A DNA stretch of 64,000 nucleotides, taken from the NCBI GenBank assembly GCA_009694045.1, contig SHVY01000001.1:1-64000 (forward strand), read 5' to 3'. This document shows positions 1 through 9,150 of the stretch, piece by piece (the stretch's first letter is position 1; the number at the start of each line of letters is the position of its first letter). The DNA comes from Alphaproteobacteria bacterium (GTDB lineage: Bacteria; Pseudomonadota; Alphaproteobacteria; SP197). The notes under the pieces are model-generated. The model was not told the DNA's origin. It saw nothing but the letters and a program-made list of their open reading frames with translations, and searched no databases. Made by a program: the position numbers and the translations under genes.

Positions 1-96
1 GAGTTCGTCGACCCCACCCTGTTCCTCGCGTCCGACGCATCGTCCTTCATCACCGGCCACAACCTGATGGTCGACGGCGGCTACACCATCAAGTAG
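1..96 (+). CDS. SDR-family oxidoreductase, C-terminal fragment (cut by window start)
   Basis: An open frame runs from the first base to a TAG stop and encodes 31 residues ending in [12 protein letters not shown]. The pattern '[19 protein letters not shown]' is the classical C-terminal signature of short-chain dehydrogenases/reductases, where the chain closes over the NAD(P)-binding Rossmann fold. The catalytic Tyr-Lys and the glycine motif lie outside the window, so the substrate cannot be told. It converges on the SHMT-like gene with only three bases between the two stop codons. Confidence 0.8.
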   Translation, partial: EFVDPTLFLASDASSFITGHNLMVDGGYTIK

Positions 97-99
97 CCG

Positions 100-1398
100 C
101 TACCCCGGATAGATCGGGCAGCGGCGGGTCAACTCGCCGATGGCGGCCGCGACCGTGCGCTCGACCGTCGCGATCTCGGTCGGGTTCGTGCGCAGACCGT
201 CGAGCAGATCGGCCGCAAGGTCGCCGATGCGGTCGAAGTCGGCCGTCCCGAAGCCCCGCGTCGTGCCCGCCGCGGCACCGAACCGGAGCCCGGAGGTGAT
301 GTTCGGCTTCTCCGCGTCGAACGGCACGCTGTTCATGTTGCAGTCGAGGCCCGCGCGCTCGAGGCTGGCGGCGGCGACGTTGCCCTTGAGGCCGTGGCGG
401 CGCAGATCCACCAGCAGCAGCGGCGTGTCGGTGCCGCCGGTGACGATGTCGTAGCCGCGCCGCGCGAACGCCGCCGCCAGCGCGCGGGCGTTGGCCAGGA
501 CGGCGCGGGCATAGGTCTTGAACTCGGGCCGCAGGGCTTCGCCGAAACAGACCGCCTTGGCGGCGATCGCCGCCACCAGGGCGCTGCCCTGCAGCCCGGG
601 AAATACGGCGGAGTCGAGGCGTTTGGCCAGGGCCTCGTCGTTCGTCAGGATGACGGCGCCGCGCGGACCCCGCAGGGACTTGAACGTGGTGGTGGTGGCG
701 ATGTGAGCGTGCGGAAACGGGTTAGGGTGGGCGCCGCCCACGACCAGGCCGCCGAAATGCGCCATGTCGACCAGGAACAGGGCATCCACGGAATCGGCGA
801 TCCAGCGCAGCCGGGCGAAGTCGATCACCCGTGGATAGGACGACCCGCCGGCGATGACCAGCTTCGGGCGATGGGCCGCGGCCTGCCGCTCCGCCTCGTC
901 GTAGTCGATCAGGCCGTCCTCCCGCCGCACGCCGTAGCTGACCGCCTTGAACCACTTGCCCGACAGGTTCGCAGGCGCGCCGTGGCTGAGGTGGCCGCCG
1001 GCGTTCAGTGCCATGCCGAGGATGGCATCGCCGGGCTTGAGCGCGAGCAGCAGCACCGCCTGGTTGGCCTGGCTGCCCGAATGGGGCTGCACGTTCGCGA
1101 ACCGGCAGCCGAACAGGGTCTTCGCCCGCTCGATGGCCAGGCGTTCGAGCGCATCGGCGTTGCGCGCACCGCTGTGGTAGCGCCGGCCGGGATAGCCTTC
1201 GATGGTCTTGTTGGTGAGGACCGAGCCTTGCGCGTCCAGCACCGCCCGGCTCACCAGGTTCTCCGACGCGATCAGCGGAACCGTGTCCCGCTGCCGGTTC
1301 AGCTCGTCGGCCAGCGCGGCGGCGACCGGCGGATCCGTCTCCGCCAGCGGCGCCGAGAAGAAATTCCGCAGACCGCCGCCGCCGTCATTCGGCGGCAC
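100..1398 (-). CDS. Serine hydroxymethyltransferase-like PLP enzyme (GlyA paralogue)
   Basis: The 432-residue protein has normal SHMT length and fold-type I PLP motifs: LIASENL near residue 42, the '[10 protein letters not shown]' substrate loop, 'SGSQANQAV', '[11 protein letters not shown]' (PLP-ring Asp and His), and the Schiff-base lysine in '[13 protein letters not shown]'. SHMT interconverts serine and glycine using tetrahydrofolate in the cytoplasm. The residue before the lysine is normally His (TTTTHK) but is Phe here, so specificity may be altered, for example towards alpha-methylserine or another beta-hydroxy amino acid. It overlaps the upstream dioxygenase gene by 14 bases, which implies co-translation and a shared pathway. 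It may not be the housekeeping GlyA. Confidence 0.85.
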   Translation of the reverse strand: MPPNDGGGGLRNFFSAPLAETDPPVAAALADELNRQRDTVPLIASENLVSRAVLDAQGSVLTNKTIEGYPGRRYHSGARNADALERLAIERAKTLFGCRFANVQPHSGSQANQAVLLLALKPGDAILGMALNAGGHLSHGAPANLSGKWFKAVSYGVRREDGLIDYDEAERQAAAHRPKLVIAGGSSYPRVIDFARLRWIADSVDALFLVDMAHFGGLVVGGAHPNPFPHAHIATTTTFKSLRGPRGAVILTNDEALAKRLDSAVFPGLQGSALVAAIAAKAVCFGEALRPEFKTYARAVLANARALAAAFARRGYDIVTGGTDTPLLLVDLRRHGLKGNVAAASLERAGLDCNMNSVPFDAEKPNITSGLRFGAAAGTTRGFGTADFDRIGDLAADLLDGLRTNPTEIATVERTVAAAIGELTRRCPIYPG

Positions 1399-2176
1399 GG
1401 TGGATCCCGGCGAGGCAGTCGTCGGCGAGCGGCACCAGGGGCGTCAGGTCGCGATGGTGCTGATGGTCGGGGCGCCGGTGGCTCGTGCCGGCGTTCGAAA
1501 GAGGATTGACGAGCAGCGAGAAGATGCGCCGTTGCCACGGCGACATGTTGGGTGGCGAGCCGTGCACCAAGCGATCGCCGAAGATCAAGCCGGTCCCCGC
1601 CGGTCCCTTGGCCGAGACGATGCCGCCCCCCTCCGTCAGGCGCGCCACGGTCGCGTCGTCGACCACCCACAGGGGGTAGCTGGTGGTCACCGTGTCGAGC
1701 CGCGCCCCCACGGTCTCGTCGCGGTGCGAGCCGGGGATGAAGTACAGCGGCCCGTTGAACTCGCTCACGTCGTCGAGGAAAACGTGCAGGTTGAGGGCGA
1801 GGGGCAGGGGCGCGCCGTCCTCGGCGTGGTGGGTGGCGAAGTCGTAGTGCCACTGCCAGGTCTCGCCGCCGAACGCCGCCTTGACGTTGACCTTGACCTG
1901 CTGGACATAAAGTTCGTCGCCGGCCAGTTGCATCGCCGGGTCCAGCAGCCGCGGGTGCCGCACCAGGCGCCGGTATACGTCGTTGCGCAGGTGCAGCCCC
2001 ATGGCCGTGCGCACTATCCCGCTGTGCTTCTCGCGGAAGTTCGCCGGCGTGTCCGCGGCGAACAGCGCCGGGAGCTCGGCCCTGAGGATCGCCACCTCCG
2101 CGGCCGAGAACAGGTTGGGCAGGACGAGGAACCCGTCGCGCTCGTAGCGTTCGATCTGCTCGTTCGTCAAAAGCAT
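1385..2176 (-). CDS. Phytanoyl-CoA dioxygenase (PhyH) family Fe(II)/2-oxoglutarate oxygenase
   Basis: The 263-residue protein shows the iron facial triad as 'WHYDF' (His-x-Asp, about residue 119) and a distal His in '[10 protein letters not shown]', followed by a probable 2-oxoglutarate-binding Arg. These enzymes hydroxylate an unactivated carbon using O2 and 2-oxoglutarate; bacterial members act on ectoine, proline, alkyl or CoA substrates. The ATG at 2176 was chosen because AAGGAGG lies about nine bases upstream; the ORF track's earlier Met has no such site. The gene overlaps the SHMT-like gene downstream, suggesting that it hydroxylates or prepares an amino-acid-like substrate that the PLP enzyme then cleaves. 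That substrate is inference only. Confidence 0.82.
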   Translation of the reverse strand: MLLTNEQIERYERDGFLVLPNLFSAAEVAILRAELPALFAADTPANFREKHSGIVRTAMGLHLRNDVYRRLVRHPRLLDPAMQLAGDELYVQQVKVNVKAAFGGETWQWHYDFATHHAEDGAPLPLALNLHVFLDDVSEFNGPLYFIPGSHRDETVGARLDTVTTSYPLWVVDDATVARLTEGGGIVSAKGPAGTGLIFGDRLVHGSPPNMSPWQRRIFSLLVNPLSNAGTSHRRPDHQHHRDLTPLVPLADDCLAGIHRAAE

Positions 2177-2269
2177 GTGTGGCGCCTCCTTGAGGGGACC
2201 CATCTCGGCCGCGGTCGCGAGCCTAACCAATCGGCTCACCCGCGACAATTGCGGCGGCGGTTTTATTGC

Positions 2270-3055
2270 CTAGAAGAACTCCTTGAGGGCGTCCAGCGTG
2301 GCGTCGGGCGCTTCGACCATCATCATGTGGCCGCTGCCGGGAATCGCGTGGCTCCGCGCGCCCGTGATGGCCTTGGTCAGGGCCAGGCCCTCGCGCGGCG
2401 GCGTCATGCGGTCCTCGACGGCGATAAGCACCAGGGTGGGGCAGCGGATCGCCGCCGCCGCGGCGGCCCCGTCGTAGGCGTCGCAGGCCTCGAAGTCGCC
2501 GTGCACAACCCCCGGCGCCGCTTGCCCCAGCAGGCGCACGGCCGTGTCGCGCATCCACAGGCCTGGGGCCTGGTGGCCACCGATGCGCCCGCGTTTGCCG
2601 TGGCCCCAGGCCGAAATCAAGTCCCAGGCACCCGGGTCGTTGGCCGCCGCCAGCCGCAGGAGCTCCGGATGCACGGGGATGCGCAAGGCGCCGCCCAGCA
2701 GGGCCAGACGCTCGACCAGCGCCCCATGGCGCGCCGCCAGGTCGAGGGCGACGAGGGCGCCCATGCTGTGCCCGGCCGCCCGCGCGCGCGCGACGTTCAG
2801 GCTGGCGAGGGCCTCGGCGATCCAATCCGCCATGGCGGGGATCGTGGCGGGCGCCGGCCCTTCGCTGCGGCCGTGGCCCGGCAGATCGAGCGCCAGGACA
2901 GCGTAGCCGTGCCAGGCGAAGAACCGGGTCTGCAGCGCCCAGACGCTGTGGTCCATGCCGGCGCCATGGACGAAGACGACGGCGGTCAGGGCCGGGTTGA
3001 AGGACCGTCCACCGGTGGTTGCGAAGGCTGCCCGGCCGCCTACGGCGAACCTCAT
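2270..3055 (-). CDS. Alpha/beta-fold hydrolase
   Basis: The protein has 261 residues. The oxyanion-hole region 'FVHGAGMDHSVW' near residue 30, the nucleophile elbow 'GHSMGA' near residue 94, an acid in 'AVEDRMTPP' and the catalytic His in 'GSGHMMMVE' give a complete Ser-Asp-His triad. It is smaller than MetX-type acyltransferases (about 370 residues), so a hydrolytic role on an ester or similar bond is more likely than homoserine acetylation. Its ATG overlaps the TGA of the sulfhydrylase gene (ATGA), so translation is probably coupled. The natural substrate cannot be read from the sequence. Confidence 0.85.
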   Translation of the reverse strand: MRFAVGGRAAFATTGGRSFNPALTAVVFVHGAGMDHSVWALQTRFFAWHGYAVLALDLPGHGRSEGPAPATIPAMADWIAEALASLNVARARAAGHSMGALVALDLAARHGALVERLALLGGALRIPVHPELLRLAAANDPGAWDLISAWGHGKRGRIGGHQAPGLWMRDTAVRLLGQAAPGVVHGDFEACDAYDGAAAAAAIRCPTLVLIAVEDRMTPPREGLALTKAITGARSHAIPGSGHMMMVEAPDATLDALKEFF

Positions 3056-4353
3056 GCGGCGGCCCGCTGCGATGCAACCAGCGCCTGGTCGAGGTCGGCG
3101 ATCAGGTCGTCCGGGTCCTCCAGCCCGACCGAGAGCCGCACCAGGTCCTCGCCGATACCCGCGGCCTTCAGCGCGGCCGCGTCCATCTGCTGATGGGTGG
3201 TGCTGCCGGGATGGATGACCAGGGACTTGGCGTCGCCGACGTTCGCCAGGTGCGACCACAGCTTCAGGCGATTGATGAACCGCGCGCCCGCCGCGCGCCC
3301 GCCGCGGATGCCGAAGCTGAAGATCGAGCCCGCGCCCTTCGGCAGCAGCCGCTGGGCCAGGGCATGGTCGGGATGGGAGGGCAGCTCCGGGTGACTCACC
3401 CAGGCGACCGCCCGGTGCGTGCCCAGGAACGCGATCACCGTGCGGGCATTGGCGACGTGGCGGGCGATGCGCAGCGGCAGGGTTTCCAGCCCCTGCAACA
3501 GGTAAAACGCATTGGCCGGGGACAGGCAGGCCCCGAAATCGCGCAGGCCCTCGGCGCGGGCGCGCATAACGAAGGCCTGGGGCCCGAACTCCTCGGCGAA
3601 GTCGAGTCCGTGATAGCCGGCGTACGCCTCGGTCAGGGTCGGGAATTTGCCCGATGCCTCCCAATCGAACCGGCCGCCGTCGACGATCACCCCGCCGATG
3701 GCGACGCCATGGCCGCCGATGAACTTGGTGGCGGAGTGCATCACCAGGTCGGCGCCGTGCTCGATGGGCCGGCACAGATAGGGTGTGGCGAAGGTCGAAT
3801 CGATCAGCAGGGGCACGCCCTGGCCATGGGCGACGGCGGCGACGGCCGCGATGTCCAGGACCTCGAGCCCCGGATTGCCGAGGGTCTCGGCGAACAGCAG
3901 CCTGGTCTCGGGCCGGATGGCGGCGGCGAAGGCCCCGGGTCGGCGCGGATCGACGAAGGTGGTCGTGATCCCGAAGCGCGGCAGGGTGTGGGTGAACATG
4001 TTGTGCGAACCGCCGTAGATCGAGGCGGACGCGACGATGTGATTGCCCGCGCCCAGCAGCGTCGCGATCGCGAGGTGCAGGGCCGCCTGGCCGCTGGCCG
4101 TGGCGACGGCCCCCACGCCGCCCTCAAGGGCCGCGATCCGTTCCTCGAACACGGCGACGGTCGGATTGGAGATGCGCGAATAGATGTGGCCGGCGCGCTC
4201 CAGGTTGAACAGGGCAGCCGCATGTTCGACGTCGGGAAAGACAAAGGACGTCGTCTGGTAGATCGGCACCGCCCTGGCCCCGGTCGTCGGGTCGGGCTGC
4301 TGGCCGGCGTGCAGGGCCATGGTGTCGAAGGCGAGGTGCGGGTTGTCGGCCAT
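3052..4353 (-). CDS. metY: O-acetylhomoserine aminocarboxypropyltransferase (sulfhydrylase), MetY-like
   Basis: The 433-residue protein belongs to the Cys/Met-metabolism PLP family. It starts '[16 protein letters not shown]' and carries 'YQTTSFVF', 'YSRISNPT' (PLP phosphate), 'SGQAALH' and the Schiff-base lysine in '[11 protein letters not shown]' near residue 210. The length and the opening fit the long O-acetylhomoserine sulfhydrylases better than MetB (about 385). These make homocysteine from O-acetylhomoserine and sulfide in methionine synthesis. The ATG at 4353 is preferred over the ORF-track Met because the family's N-terminus begins there. It is transcribed divergently from the EamA gene and is coupled to the hydrolase downstream. 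Some family members act on related O-acyl amino acids. Confidence 0.87.
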   Translation of the reverse strand: MADNPHLAFDTMALHAGQQPDPTTGARAVPIYQTTSFVFPDVEHAAALFNLERAGHIYSRISNPTVAVFEERIAALEGGVGAVATASGQAALHLAIATLLGAGNHIVASASIYGGSHNMFTHTLPRFGITTTFVDPRRPGAFAAAIRPETRLLFAETLGNPGLEVLDIAAVAAVAHGQGVPLLIDSTFATPYLCRPIEHGADLVMHSATKFIGGHGVAIGGVIVDGGRFDWEASGKFPTLTEAYAGYHGLDFAEEFGPQAFVMRARAEGLRDFGACLSPANAFYLLQGLETLPLRIARHVANARTVIAFLGTHRAVAWVSHPELPSHPDHALAQRLLPKGAGSIFSFGIRGGRAAGARFINRLKLWSHLANVGDAKSLVIHPGSTTHQQMDAAALKAAGIGEDLVRLSVGLEDPDDLIADLDQALVASQRAAA

Positions 4354-4420
4354 GGGTCGATCTCGCGGTTGGTTCGGCGGGAAACGTACAGGAGCGCCCC
4401 ACACCGGGCCACGGCTACGA

Positions 4421-4429
4421 TGCTATAAG
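4421..4429 (+). promoter_or_regulatory. Extended -10 box immediately before an EamA start codon (leaderless transcript candidate)
   Basis: TGCTATAAG matches the extended -10 consensus (TGnTATAAT) in all but the last base. The ATG lies only five bases after the hexamer, so transcription would begin at or within a base or two of the start codon. No clear -35 is seen. The purine run AAGGGG between box and ATG is too close to the ATG for ordinary ribosome binding. Confidence 0.5.
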
Positions 4430-4434
4430 GGGCA

Positions 4435-5337
4435 ATGATATCGGAATCCTCGCAGGCCGCCCCGGCGCGCGGCACCCGTGGCGTGGTGCTGGTCCTCGGC
4501 GCGGGCCTGATCTGGAGCACGTCCGGCCCGTTGATCCGCGGCATCGAGGCGGCGGACGTCTGGCAAATCCTGTTCTTCAAGATGCTGTGGTTCCACGTGG
4601 CGCTGACCGTGCTGCTCGTCCTGCGCTATCGCCAGATGGTCATCCGGGTCCTGTTCGACAACATCCGCTGGACGACGCTCGCCGCGCTGTGCCTGGTGGT
4701 GTCCAACGTGGGATGGATCCTCTCGATCACCACGACGACGGTCGCCAACACCTTGCTCCTGCAGGCGGCGACGCCCTTCTTCGCCGCCATGCTCGCCTGG
4801 GTGGCGCTGAAGGAACGGTCGGGGCGGTCCACCTGGATCGCCATGGGCGTCGCGATCGCCGGCATCGCTGTCATGATCGGCGACGGGGCGGTCGATGGGC
4901 GGCTGTTCGGAAACGTGGCGGCGATCGTCGCCACCCTTGGCTTCGCGGCCTTCGCGGTCGTGCTCAGGGCGGGCCGCATGGCGGATTCGACGACCGCACT
5001 CTGGCTGTGCTCGGCGATCGCCTTCGGGGTCGCCGGAGTCATGGCCGGTGATTTCGACGTCACCCTCCGCGACCATGTGCTCTGCTTCGTCATGGGCGCG
5101 CCCGAGACCGGTGTCGGGCTGATCCTGTTCACCATGGGCGCTCGGCTCGTACCCGCCGCCGAACTGGTGCTGCTGACCCTGATCGAGACCGCCCTCGGCC
5201 CCCTCTTCGTTTGGCTCTTGTTCGCCGAAGTGCCGTCCGCCGGTACCTTGGCCGGTGGTACCCTGGTCATCGCCGCGATCGTGGGGCAGGTGGTCGTCGG
5301 CATGCGCGCGACCGGAGCGCGGAGGTCACCGTCATGA
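4435..5337 (+). CDS. EamA/DMT-superfamily transporter
   Basis: The 300-residue protein is almost entirely hydrophobic with about ten membrane segments in two EamA repeats (roughly residues 17-150 and 160-290), the usual size for this exporter superfamily. The first segment holds 'GAGLIWSTSGPLIRGI' and the second repeat contains a 'PAAELVLLTLIETALGPL' segment typical of EamA. Members export amino acids or metabolites across the inner membrane. Its TGA overlaps the ATG of the GMC oxidoreductase remnant (ATGATG), so the two were once translationally coupled. The substrate is unknown. Confidence 0.85.
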   Translation: MISESSQAAPARGTRGVVLVLGAGLIWSTSGPLIRGIEAADVWQILFFKMLWFHVALTVLLVLRYRQMVIRVLFDNIRWTTLAALCLVVSNVGWILSITTTTVANTLLLQAATPFFAAMLAWVALKERSGRSTWIAMGVAIAGIAVMIGDGAVDGRLFGNVAAIVATLGFAAFAVVLRAGRMADSTTALWLCSAIAFGVAGVMAGDFDVTLRDHVLCFVMGAPETGVGLILFTMGARLVPAAELVLLTLIETALGPLFVWLLFAEVPSAGTLAGGTLVIAAIVGQVVVGMRATGARRSPS

Positions 5338-6059
5338 TGGTCGACGAAGACTACGACTACATCGTCGTCGGCGCCGGGTCGGCTGGATGCGCTCTGTCCG
5401 CCCGATTGTCCGAGGATCCCGCGAACCGGGTCCTGTTGCTGGAGGCGGGACCGCGCGATGGCCATTGGACGATCAAGCTGCCGGCGGCGTTCGAAAAGCT
5501 GTGGAACGGGACCCGCTTCAATTGGTCGTACATGGGCGAGCCGGAGCCCCATCTCGACGGCCGCACCCTGATCCAGCCGCGCGGCAAGGTCCTTGGCGGC
5601 TCCTCCAGCATCAACGGGATGTGCTTCAATCGCGGCCATCCCCTGGATTACGAACGTTGGGTCACCGAGGGCGCCACCGGCTGGTCGTATCGCGACGTGC
5701 TGCCGTACTTCCGCCGCATGGAGGCGTGGCAGGATGGCGCCAGCGCGTAACGCGGCGGCGACGGACCCATCGCCGTGCGCAAGGGTGATTACGACTCGCC
5801 GCTCTATCACGCGTTTCTCGATGCCGGGCAGCAGGCGGGGCACCCCGAGATCGACGCCTATGTCCGCGCCCGCGCCGGGACTGATTTTCACCCGGTCGGC
5901 ACGTGCCGTATCGGATCGGGCCGCGATGCCGTGGTGGACCACGAACTTCGCGTGCACGGGATCGCGGGGCTTCGGGTCGCCAACCTGATCCTCGGACGGA
6001 GGTTGCCCCCGGCGGATGTGCCCCTGCCATCGTCGGCGGCACCCGTGAGGAGTGCTTGA
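5334..6059 (+). pseudogene. Decayed GMC oxidoreductase (choline-dehydrogenase-like)
   Basis: The frame begins with the FAD motif 'YIVVGAGSAGCALSARLSE' and continues with 'GKVLGGSSSINGM', both diagnostic of GMC flavoenzymes such as BetA. At 5748-5750 an in-frame TAA replaces an expected codon (probably Tyr); the same frame then resumes with 'GDYDSPLYHAF'. Directly after 'AGHP' it jumps to 'EIDAYVRARAGTDFHPVG', which belongs near the C-terminus, so roughly 300 of about 540 residues are missing. After 'GLRVA' the expected catalytic C-terminus is also lost. No active enzyme can be made. The intact parent probably oxidised an alcohol such as choline, fitting the betaine transporter genes that follow. 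Confidence 0.85.
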
Positions 6060-6156
6060 CCCCGCGCGTGGCGTGGGGGAGCATCGGCCGTTCCCGGCAC
6101 CATTCGAAGAAGCGGGTCGGGGAAGGGGCAAGAATCTCGTAGAGGGAGGTTGGGTG

Positions 6157-7128
6157 ATGGGTGCATGCGTGCGCGTGGCGGCATCCGCCGTTGCTCTAGC
6201 CTTGGCGCTGGGTGGCGGCGCGGCGTGGGCCGAATCGGTCCCTGAATCGTCGGACCCAATCAAGCTCGCCATGAACGAATGGACCGGTCAACACGTCACG
6301 ACGACGATCGCCGGGAAGATTCTCCAGCGCATGGGATACACCGTCGAGTACGTGACCGCCGGCTATTACCCGCAATTCACCGGGATCGCCGACGGCTCGC
6401 TCACCGCGACGTTGGAGCTGTGGGGCACCAATGTCGGCGAGATCTACACGAAAGCGCTGGCCGAGGGCACGGTCGAGGACATCGGCACCCTGGGCCTCGC
6501 TCCGCGCGAGGCCTGGATGTACCCGGCCTATGTCGAGGAAATGTGCCCGGGCCTGCCCAATTGGGAAGCCTTGAAGGACTGCGCCGAGATCTTCGCCTCC
6601 CCGGAGACGACGCCGAGCGGGCGTTTCGTCGACTATCCCGCCGATTGGGGTGATCTGAACAACCCGCGCATCAAGGCGCTCGGGCTCGATTTCGTCGCGA
6701 TCCCGGCGGGCACCGAAGGCGCCCTGGTGGCGGAAATTCAGGCGGCGGTGGAAAAGAAGCAGCCGATCCTGGTGATGTTCTTCAAGCCGCAATGGTTGAA
6801 CGCCATCGTCGATCTCAGGGAGGTCGAACTGCCGGCCTACGACGATGCCTGCTATACGGACCCGGCTTGGGGCATCAATCCCACCGAGACCTATGATTGC
6901 GACTGGATCAAGGGCGCCGCGATCTACAAGGTCACCTGGCCGGGTATGAAGGACAAGTGGCCGGCAGCGTACAACTTCCTCAAGTCCTTCCAGCTCACCA
7001 ACGAGGACCAGACTCCGCTGCTCTACGCCATCGACCAAGACGGCAGGGCCCTCGACGAGGTCGCCGAGGAATGGGTCGAGAACAACAAGGACAAGTGGCA
7101 GGCTTGGGTCGACGCGGCGATGATGTAA
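6157..7128 (+). CDS. Glycine-betaine-type ABC transporter substrate-binding protein (OpuAC/ProX family), copy 1
   Basis: The 323-residue precursor begins with a Sec signal peptide ending near 'GGGAAWA-ESV'. The mature part reads 'IKLAMNEWTGQHVTTTIAGKI' and later 'VEEMCPGLPNW' and 'GRFVDYPADWG', a pattern of quaternary-amine binding proteins, which trap betaine-like cations in a cage of aromatic residues. It carries a Cys-containing insertion ('CYTDPAWGINP') absent from the second copy at 41.9 kb. The ATG at 6157 has GAGGGAGGT six bases upstream. The ATPase gene follows after ten bases, but no permease gene is present here. Confidence 0.9.
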   Translation: MGACVRVAASAVALALALGGGAAWAESVPESSDPIKLAMNEWTGQHVTTTIAGKILQRMGYTVEYVTAGYYPQFTGIADGSLTATLELWGTNVGEIYTKALAEGTVEDIGTLGLAPREAWMYPAYVEEMCPGLPNWEALKDCAEIFASPETTPSGRFVDYPADWGDLNNPRIKALGLDFVAIPAGTEGALVAEIQAAVEKKQPILVMFFKPQWLNAIVDLREVELPAYDDACYTDPAWGINPTETYDCDWIKGAAIYKVTWPGMKDKWPAAYNFLKSFQLTNEDQTPLLYAIDQDGRALDEVAEEWVENNKDKWQAWVDAAMM

Positions 7129-7138
7129 AGGTCGCGCC

Positions 7139-8206
7139 ATGGTCTCGACCGTCGCGGGAGGCCGCGACGTCAAAATTTCCTGCCGCAACGTCTGGAAGGT
7201 CTATGGGGCCGACCCGGGGCGATTCTTCCCGGGCGGCAACGGGGCGGTGGGGGATGCGGCCGGCCTGATCGGGCGAGTGAGGGAATCCGGCCACATCGCT
7301 GCCGCGTGCAACGTGAGCTTCGACGTCCATGAGGGCGAAATCTTCGTCATCATGGGGCTCTCGGGGTCCGGCAAATCGACCATCGTCCGCTGCCTGTCGC
7401 GCCTGGTGGAGCCGACCGCCGGGGAAGTGGTGCTAGACGGCGAGGACCTGCTCAAGGTCAGCCACCAGAAGCTGATCGAGATCCGCCGTCACAAGATGGG
7501 GATGGTCTTCCAGAACTTCGGCCTGCTGCCCCACCTTACGGTCCTCGACAACGTGGCCTTCCCGCTCAAGGTCCAGGGCAAGGAGCGGCCCGAGCGCGAG
7601 GCTCGCGCCCGCGAGATGATCGATCTCGTCGGCCTCGGCGGGCGCGAAGGCTCCTTTCCCCGCGAGCTGTCGGGTGGCCAGCAGCAGCGCGTCGGCATCG
7701 CCCGCAGCCTGGCCGTCGGGCCCGCGGTGTGGTTCCTGGATGAGCCGTTCAGCGCGCTCGATCCCCTGATTCGGCGGCAGATGCAGGACGAATTCCTCCG
7801 CCTGCAGAAGCTCTTGCACAAGACGATCGTGTTCATCACCCACGATTTCCTCGAAGCGCTGCGGCTGGCCGACCGGATCGCCATCATGAAGGACGGCGAG
7901 GTGGTGCAGATAGGCACGCCATCCGACGTGGTGATGCGGCCGGCGACCGACTATGTGACCGAATTCACGCGCGACGTGCCGCGGGTGAAGGTGCTGACCG
8001 TCGGCGATGTCGCCGAATCCGCAGGGCCAGGCCTCAGCCCGCTGCCGTCCGTCACCCGGGACATGACCCTGGAACAGCTCCTGCCGCGCTTCACGGCCGG
8101 GGTCCAGGCGATCGCGGTCGCCGAGGGCGGCGGCCGTGTGACGGGTCAGGTCACGGCCCAGGGCGTGCTGCACGCCCTCTCTAGCTCCCGCGAGGGGGCA
8201 AGCTAG
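7139..8206 (+). CDS. Glycine betaine/proline-type ABC transporter ATP-binding protein (ProV/OpuAA-like)
   Basis: The 355-residue ATPase has Walker A 'GLSGSGKST' near residue 83, Q-loop 'MVFQNFGLL', signature 'LSGGQQQRVGIA', Walker B 'VWFLDEP' and the switch His in 'VFITHD'. The long N-terminal part before Walker A and a C-terminal extension of about 90 residues, where CBS-type regulatory domains usually sit, match the ProV class. The CBS part is short and divergent. It would energise uptake of a quaternary amine, but the permease must come from elsewhere, most simply from 42.8 kb. Its TAG stop is part of a palindromic repeat that begins at the end of the gene. Confidence 0.9.
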   Translation: MVSTVAGGRDVKISCRNVWKVYGADPGRFFPGGNGAVGDAAGLIGRVRESGHIAAACNVSFDVHEGEIFVIMGLSGSGKSTIVRCLSRLVEPTAGEVVLDGEDLLKVSHQKLIEIRRHKMGMVFQNFGLLPHLTVLDNVAFPLKVQGKERPEREARAREMIDLVGLGGREGSFPRELSGGQQQRVGIARSLAVGPAVWFLDEPFSALDPLIRRQMQDEFLRLQKLLHKTIVFITHDFLEALRLADRIAIMKDGEVVQIGTPSDVVMRPATDYVTEFTRDVPRVKVLTVGDVAESAGPGLSPLPSVTRDMTLEQLLPRFTAGVQAIAVAEGGGRVTGQVTAQGVLHALSSSREGAS

Positions 8207-8256
8207 AGCGCTTTCAGGCGAAGTGGGCACCGGTTCGCCGCCCGGAAAGCGCGCTA
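8204..8256. repeat. Palindromic repeat bounded by TA, overlapping the ATPase stop codon
   Basis: A 53-bp imperfect palindrome starts TAGAGCGCTTTC and ends GAAAGCGCGCTA, with an interior CGAAGTGGGCACCGGTTCG. The terminal arms pair over roughly ten bases. It overlaps the stop codon of the ABC ATPase gene. The RNA would fold into a hairpin and may also protect or end the transcript. Confidence 0.6.
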
Positions 8257-8265
8257 AACCAACAA

Positions 8266-8311
8266 CCTAGGGCGGACTCAACGACTCCGTTTTTGCTGAA
8301 TCCGCCCTAGG
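8266..8311. terminator. CCTAGG-bounded inverted repeat; possible bidirectional terminator
   Basis: The arms CCTAGGGCGGA and TCCGCCCTAGG are perfect inverted copies at the ends of a 46-bp element, with a T5 run in the loop. It lies between two convergent genes and supplies the TAG stop of the SprT-like gene (8307-8309). A hairpin terminator for both directions is plausible, although no U-tract follows the stem, so it may instead be a mobile palindrome. Confidence 0.55.
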
Positions 8312-8885
8312 GCGTCTTGCGTTTGGCGCGTTTGGCGCGGGGCGGGGGTGCCGCCTGCCAGTGAAGCGCGAGGCGGCCTTGCCGCGGCCCGCATTTGCCG
8401 CACCAGCAATGTTCGGGGCGGCGGCGCGGCCGGCGCACGAAGTGGTACTCCTGGCCACATTCGCGGCACAGCCAGGTCTCGATCGCATGGGCCTTGGGCG
8501 ACAGGTAGCGGATGGTATGGCAGCGCTCGGGCCGCTCGCCGAGGGTTTCCATCACGTCGCGCCAGCCGCGGCCGTGGCCGCAATCGCGCCGGCGGTGCAG
8601 GTTGGCGATGATATGGGCGCATTCGTGCAGGAACGTGGAGTTCCGATCGGCCTCGCGGCCCAGCTTGAACAACGCGCTATTCAGAACGATGCGCCGTTCC
8701 CGGGTGAAGGCGGTGCCGGCGATCGTCTTGGCGCGGCCGTTGACCTCGACCTCGCAGTCCAGGCAGCGATCGAGCGCCGTCCCATAGGTGGCGGCGCGGT
8801 TCAGCCGCGACTCCAGCCGCCACTTGCGCGACAGCTCGCGCACCGTACCGACGGTCGGTGATGGATCGAACTCTTCGATCGACAC
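8307..8885 (-). CDS. SprT-like zinc metallopeptidase-fold protein
   Basis: The 192-residue protein has the zincin motif 'FLHECAHIIA' (HExxH-like, HECAH) and a C-terminal zinc ribbon with 'CRECGQEY' and 'CWCGKCG', the arrangement of bacterial SprT-like proteins, relatives of the DNA-protein crosslink protease Spartan. The GTG at 8885 is chosen because AGGAGG lies about nine bases upstream; the ORF track's longer form adds 28 unusual residues. The tail is rich in Lys/Arg, suggesting nucleic-acid contact. The TAG stop lies in the CTAG end of a palindromic repeat. The cellular role in bacteria is little known. Confidence 0.75.
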   Translation of the reverse strand: MSIEEFDPSPTVGTVRELSRKWRLESRLNRAATYGTALDRCLDCEVEVNGRAKTIAGTAFTRERRIVLNSALFKLGREADRNSTFLHECAHIIANLHRRRDCGHGRGWRDVMETLGERPERCHTIRYLSPKAHAIETWLCRECGQEYHFVRRPRRRPEHCWCGKCGPRQGRLALHWQAAPPPRAKRAKRKTP

Positions 8886-9077
8886 GGATGCGGCCTCCTC
8901 GCGACCAAACGGGGGTCTCTGCCCCCTTGCCTTGGCCACCACCATGCTCAGGATCGCGGGCGACGGCAAGATCGTCGATCGAGGCCGCTTAAGTATCTGA
9001 AATATATCGATTTCTAATGTTCCAAAATGGGACGGATCCGACCCCCATGGTTAACGGAGGGCTGGACGCGTAAGCCC

Positions 9078-9150
9078 AAGTGTCGCGGTTTCGAAGTTCG
9101 CCCTCGAGGTCTGCCGCGACGTATAGCGAACTTCGAAACAACGACGCTAG
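9078..9150. repeat. Family A palindromic repeat, copy 1
   Basis: AGTGTCGCGGTTTCGAAGTT at the left and AACTTCGAAACAACGACGCT at the right are inverted copies around a short centre. The same palindrome occurs at 10225-10302 and at 53514-53591. Its right CTAG end contains the stop codon of the MBL-fold gene on the minus strand. The rest of the 8886-9077 gap shows no gene. Confidence 0.7.

Noticed and set aside
2270-3775. 501-residue minus-strand ORF suggesting a long hydrolase
   Set aside because: The first 240 residues are a shadow of the sulfhydrylase; the real hydrolase starts at 3055.
8266-8311. tRNA-like or riboswitch structure
   Set aside because: It is a simple inverted repeat with no cloverleaf or known aptamer features.
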